Origin: Helicobacteraceae bacterium
GTDB taxonomy: Bacteria > Campylobacterota > Campylobacteria > Campylobacterales > Sulfurimonadaceae
Assembly (NCBI GenBank): GCA_027083665.1
Contig: JALWNV010000081.1
Location: 1 to 6,473 of the forward strand
Reading direction: 5' to 3'
DNA length: 6,473 bases
The position numbers and the translations under genes were made by a program. The notes under the pieces were generated by a model. That model was not told the origin of the DNA. It saw only the letters and a list, made by a program, of their open reading frames with translations, and searched no databases. Every line of letters begins with the position of its first letter. Position 1 is the stretch's first letter. Positions 5,741 to 6,473 of the stretch are shown here, one piece after another.

Positions 5741-6455
5741 AATTCCTCTTTACATATTTTACAATGATCCGCACCGCTTCGTCGGCGGACATCCTATCCG
5801 TATCGACGACGATCTCCGCATGCTGCGGTTCCTCGTAGACATCGTTGATACCGGAAAAGTTCTGCAGTTCGCCTGCCATCGCTTTTTTATAGACCCCTTT
5901 GTAGTCGCGCTGTTTGCAGGTCTCGATATCGGCTTTGACATAGACGACGATGTTGTTTTTCACCATCGTCCGAATCGCCTTTCTCGATTCGCGGTAGGGG
6001 GAAACGAACGAGGCGACAGTGGAGATGGAGTTGTTCTGAAGGGTTTTGATCAGGTGGGCGATACGGATCATGTGGCGGTTACGGTCTTCGCGGGTAAAAC
6101 CGATATTCGGAACAAGGTCCCGGATGTCTTTGGAGTCGAGCCGTTCGATCGGGATATGCAGCTTTTGCAGCTCTTCATATACCTTGTCGGCGATGGTCGA
6201 TTTTCCCGAAAGCGGCAGGCCGGTGAACCAGAGGTTAAACGGCTCGATCCTTTTCTTGCCCCAGTGAATCTTCTGCCAGACCTTCTCATGGCCCCAGTAC
6301 AGCCCCACTTTGAGCACCGTCTCCAGCAAGCCCGCCGCGATGGCCAAATCGAGCCGGCCGAAAAAGACATAGACGATGATGATCGTCGTCGTCGTCGCGA
6401 CGATACGCCAACTGATGCCTTTGACGACGGAGCGGGTGTTGGTCTCTTTAAACAT
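5730..6455 (-). CDS. Membrane-anchored DUF2061 / APS-kinase-like fusion protein
   Basis: A 241-residue two-part protein. Residues about 8-60 match the DUF2061 pattern (RSVVKGISWRI, two membrane segments near 17-33 and 37-55, then GHEKVW), a small membrane domain of unknown function. Residues about 70-241 form a CysC-type P-loop kinase: Walker A GLPLSGKST 79-87, FVSPY 150-154 with Ser152, KGVYKKA 186-192, FSGI 200-203. It departs from true CysC at key sites: DGDNIR is DSKDIR (107-112), replacing the usual catalytic Asp with Lys109, and the Asn in the DRxxN motif appears to be His128. Arg112, Phe120 and Arg125 remain. It could be a weak or membrane-localised APS kinase, a partner of the neighbouring CysC, or a kinase for another nucleotide. 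The last has precedent: the CysC-like Cj1415c of C. jejuni acts on cytidine diphosphoramidate. The start ATG at 6455 follows a good GGAGG. It is the first gene seen, but the operon may begin further upstream. Confidence 0.85.
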   Translation of the reverse strand: MFKETNTRSVVKGISWRIVATTTTIIIVYVFFGRLDLAIAAGLLETVLKVGLYWGHEKVWQKIHWGKKRIEPFNLWFTGLPLSGKSTIADKVYEELQKLHIPIERLDSKDIRDLVPNIGFTREDRNRHMIRIAHLIKTLQNNSISTVASFVSPYRESRKAIRTMVKNNIVVYVKADIETCKQRDYKGVYKKAMAGELQNFSGINDVYEEPQHAEIVVDTDRMSADEAVRIIVKYVKRNYVK

Positions 6456-6464
6456 TTTTCCTCC
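6456..6464 (-). promoter_or_regulatory. Ribosome binding site of the DUF2061-kinase gene
   Basis: GGAGG at 6464-6460 stands four bases before the ATG at 6455. It is the strongest Shine-Dalgarno match in the window. Only nine more bases remain to the window end, too few to judge whether a promoter or another gene precedes. Confidence 0.75.
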
Positions 6465-6473
6465 GGGGAAAAG

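Noticed and set aside
6384..6398. Short CGT trinucleotide run
   Set aside because: It encodes a Thr run (ATTTT) at the start of the first membrane segment of the DUF2061 domain. It is short, keeps frame, and is explained by coding.

Overview
The window is wholly coding on the minus strand. It reads as one tightly packed operon of six genes, transcribed from position 6473 towards position 1. The encoded proteins are closest, from memory, to those of Campylobacterota: the flippase and oligosaccharyltransferase closely resemble Campylobacter PglK and PglB. The base composition looks near 50% GC by eye, well above Campylobacter or Helicobacter, so a free-living sulfur-oxidising or vent-type member (Sulfurovum, Sulfuricurvum or Nitratifractor-like) is my best guess. 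No RNA gene or taxonomic marker is present to fix this.

In transcription order the genes are: (1) a membrane-anchored protein fusing a DUF2061 domain to an APS-kinase-like domain with altered active-site motifs (6455-5730); (2) a canonical APS kinase CysC (5740-5138); (3) a CysQ-type 3'(2'),5'-bisphosphate nucleotidase carrying three heptanucleotide repeat tracts (5145-4327); (4) a PglB/STT3 oligosaccharyltransferase with a variant WWDDG motif (4316-2196); (5) a PglK-type ABC flippase for lipid-linked oligosaccharide (2176-443); (6) the N-terminal 148 codons of a PAPS-dependent sulfotransferase that runs off the window (446-1). Junctions are overlaps of 11, 8 and 4 bp and gaps of 10 and 19 bp. 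No internal promoter or terminator is visible and there is no intergenic stretch to annotate.

Together the genes read as a pathway. CysC makes PAPS, the sulfotransferase uses it, CysQ clears the PAP by-product, PglK flips an undecaprenyl-diphosphate-linked glycan, and PglB transfers it to asparagine. The central proposal is that this bacterium makes a sulfated N-linked glycan, or sulfates a related envelope glycan, through a dedicated cluster. That is inference from gene content and spacing. No glycosyltransferase lies in the window, and the sulfotransferase acceptor cannot be read from sequence.

Other points of interest are the divergent membrane-fused kinase, the loss of canonical catalytic-loop residues in PglB (suggesting altered sequon recognition), and the 7-nt repeat arrays inside cysQ.
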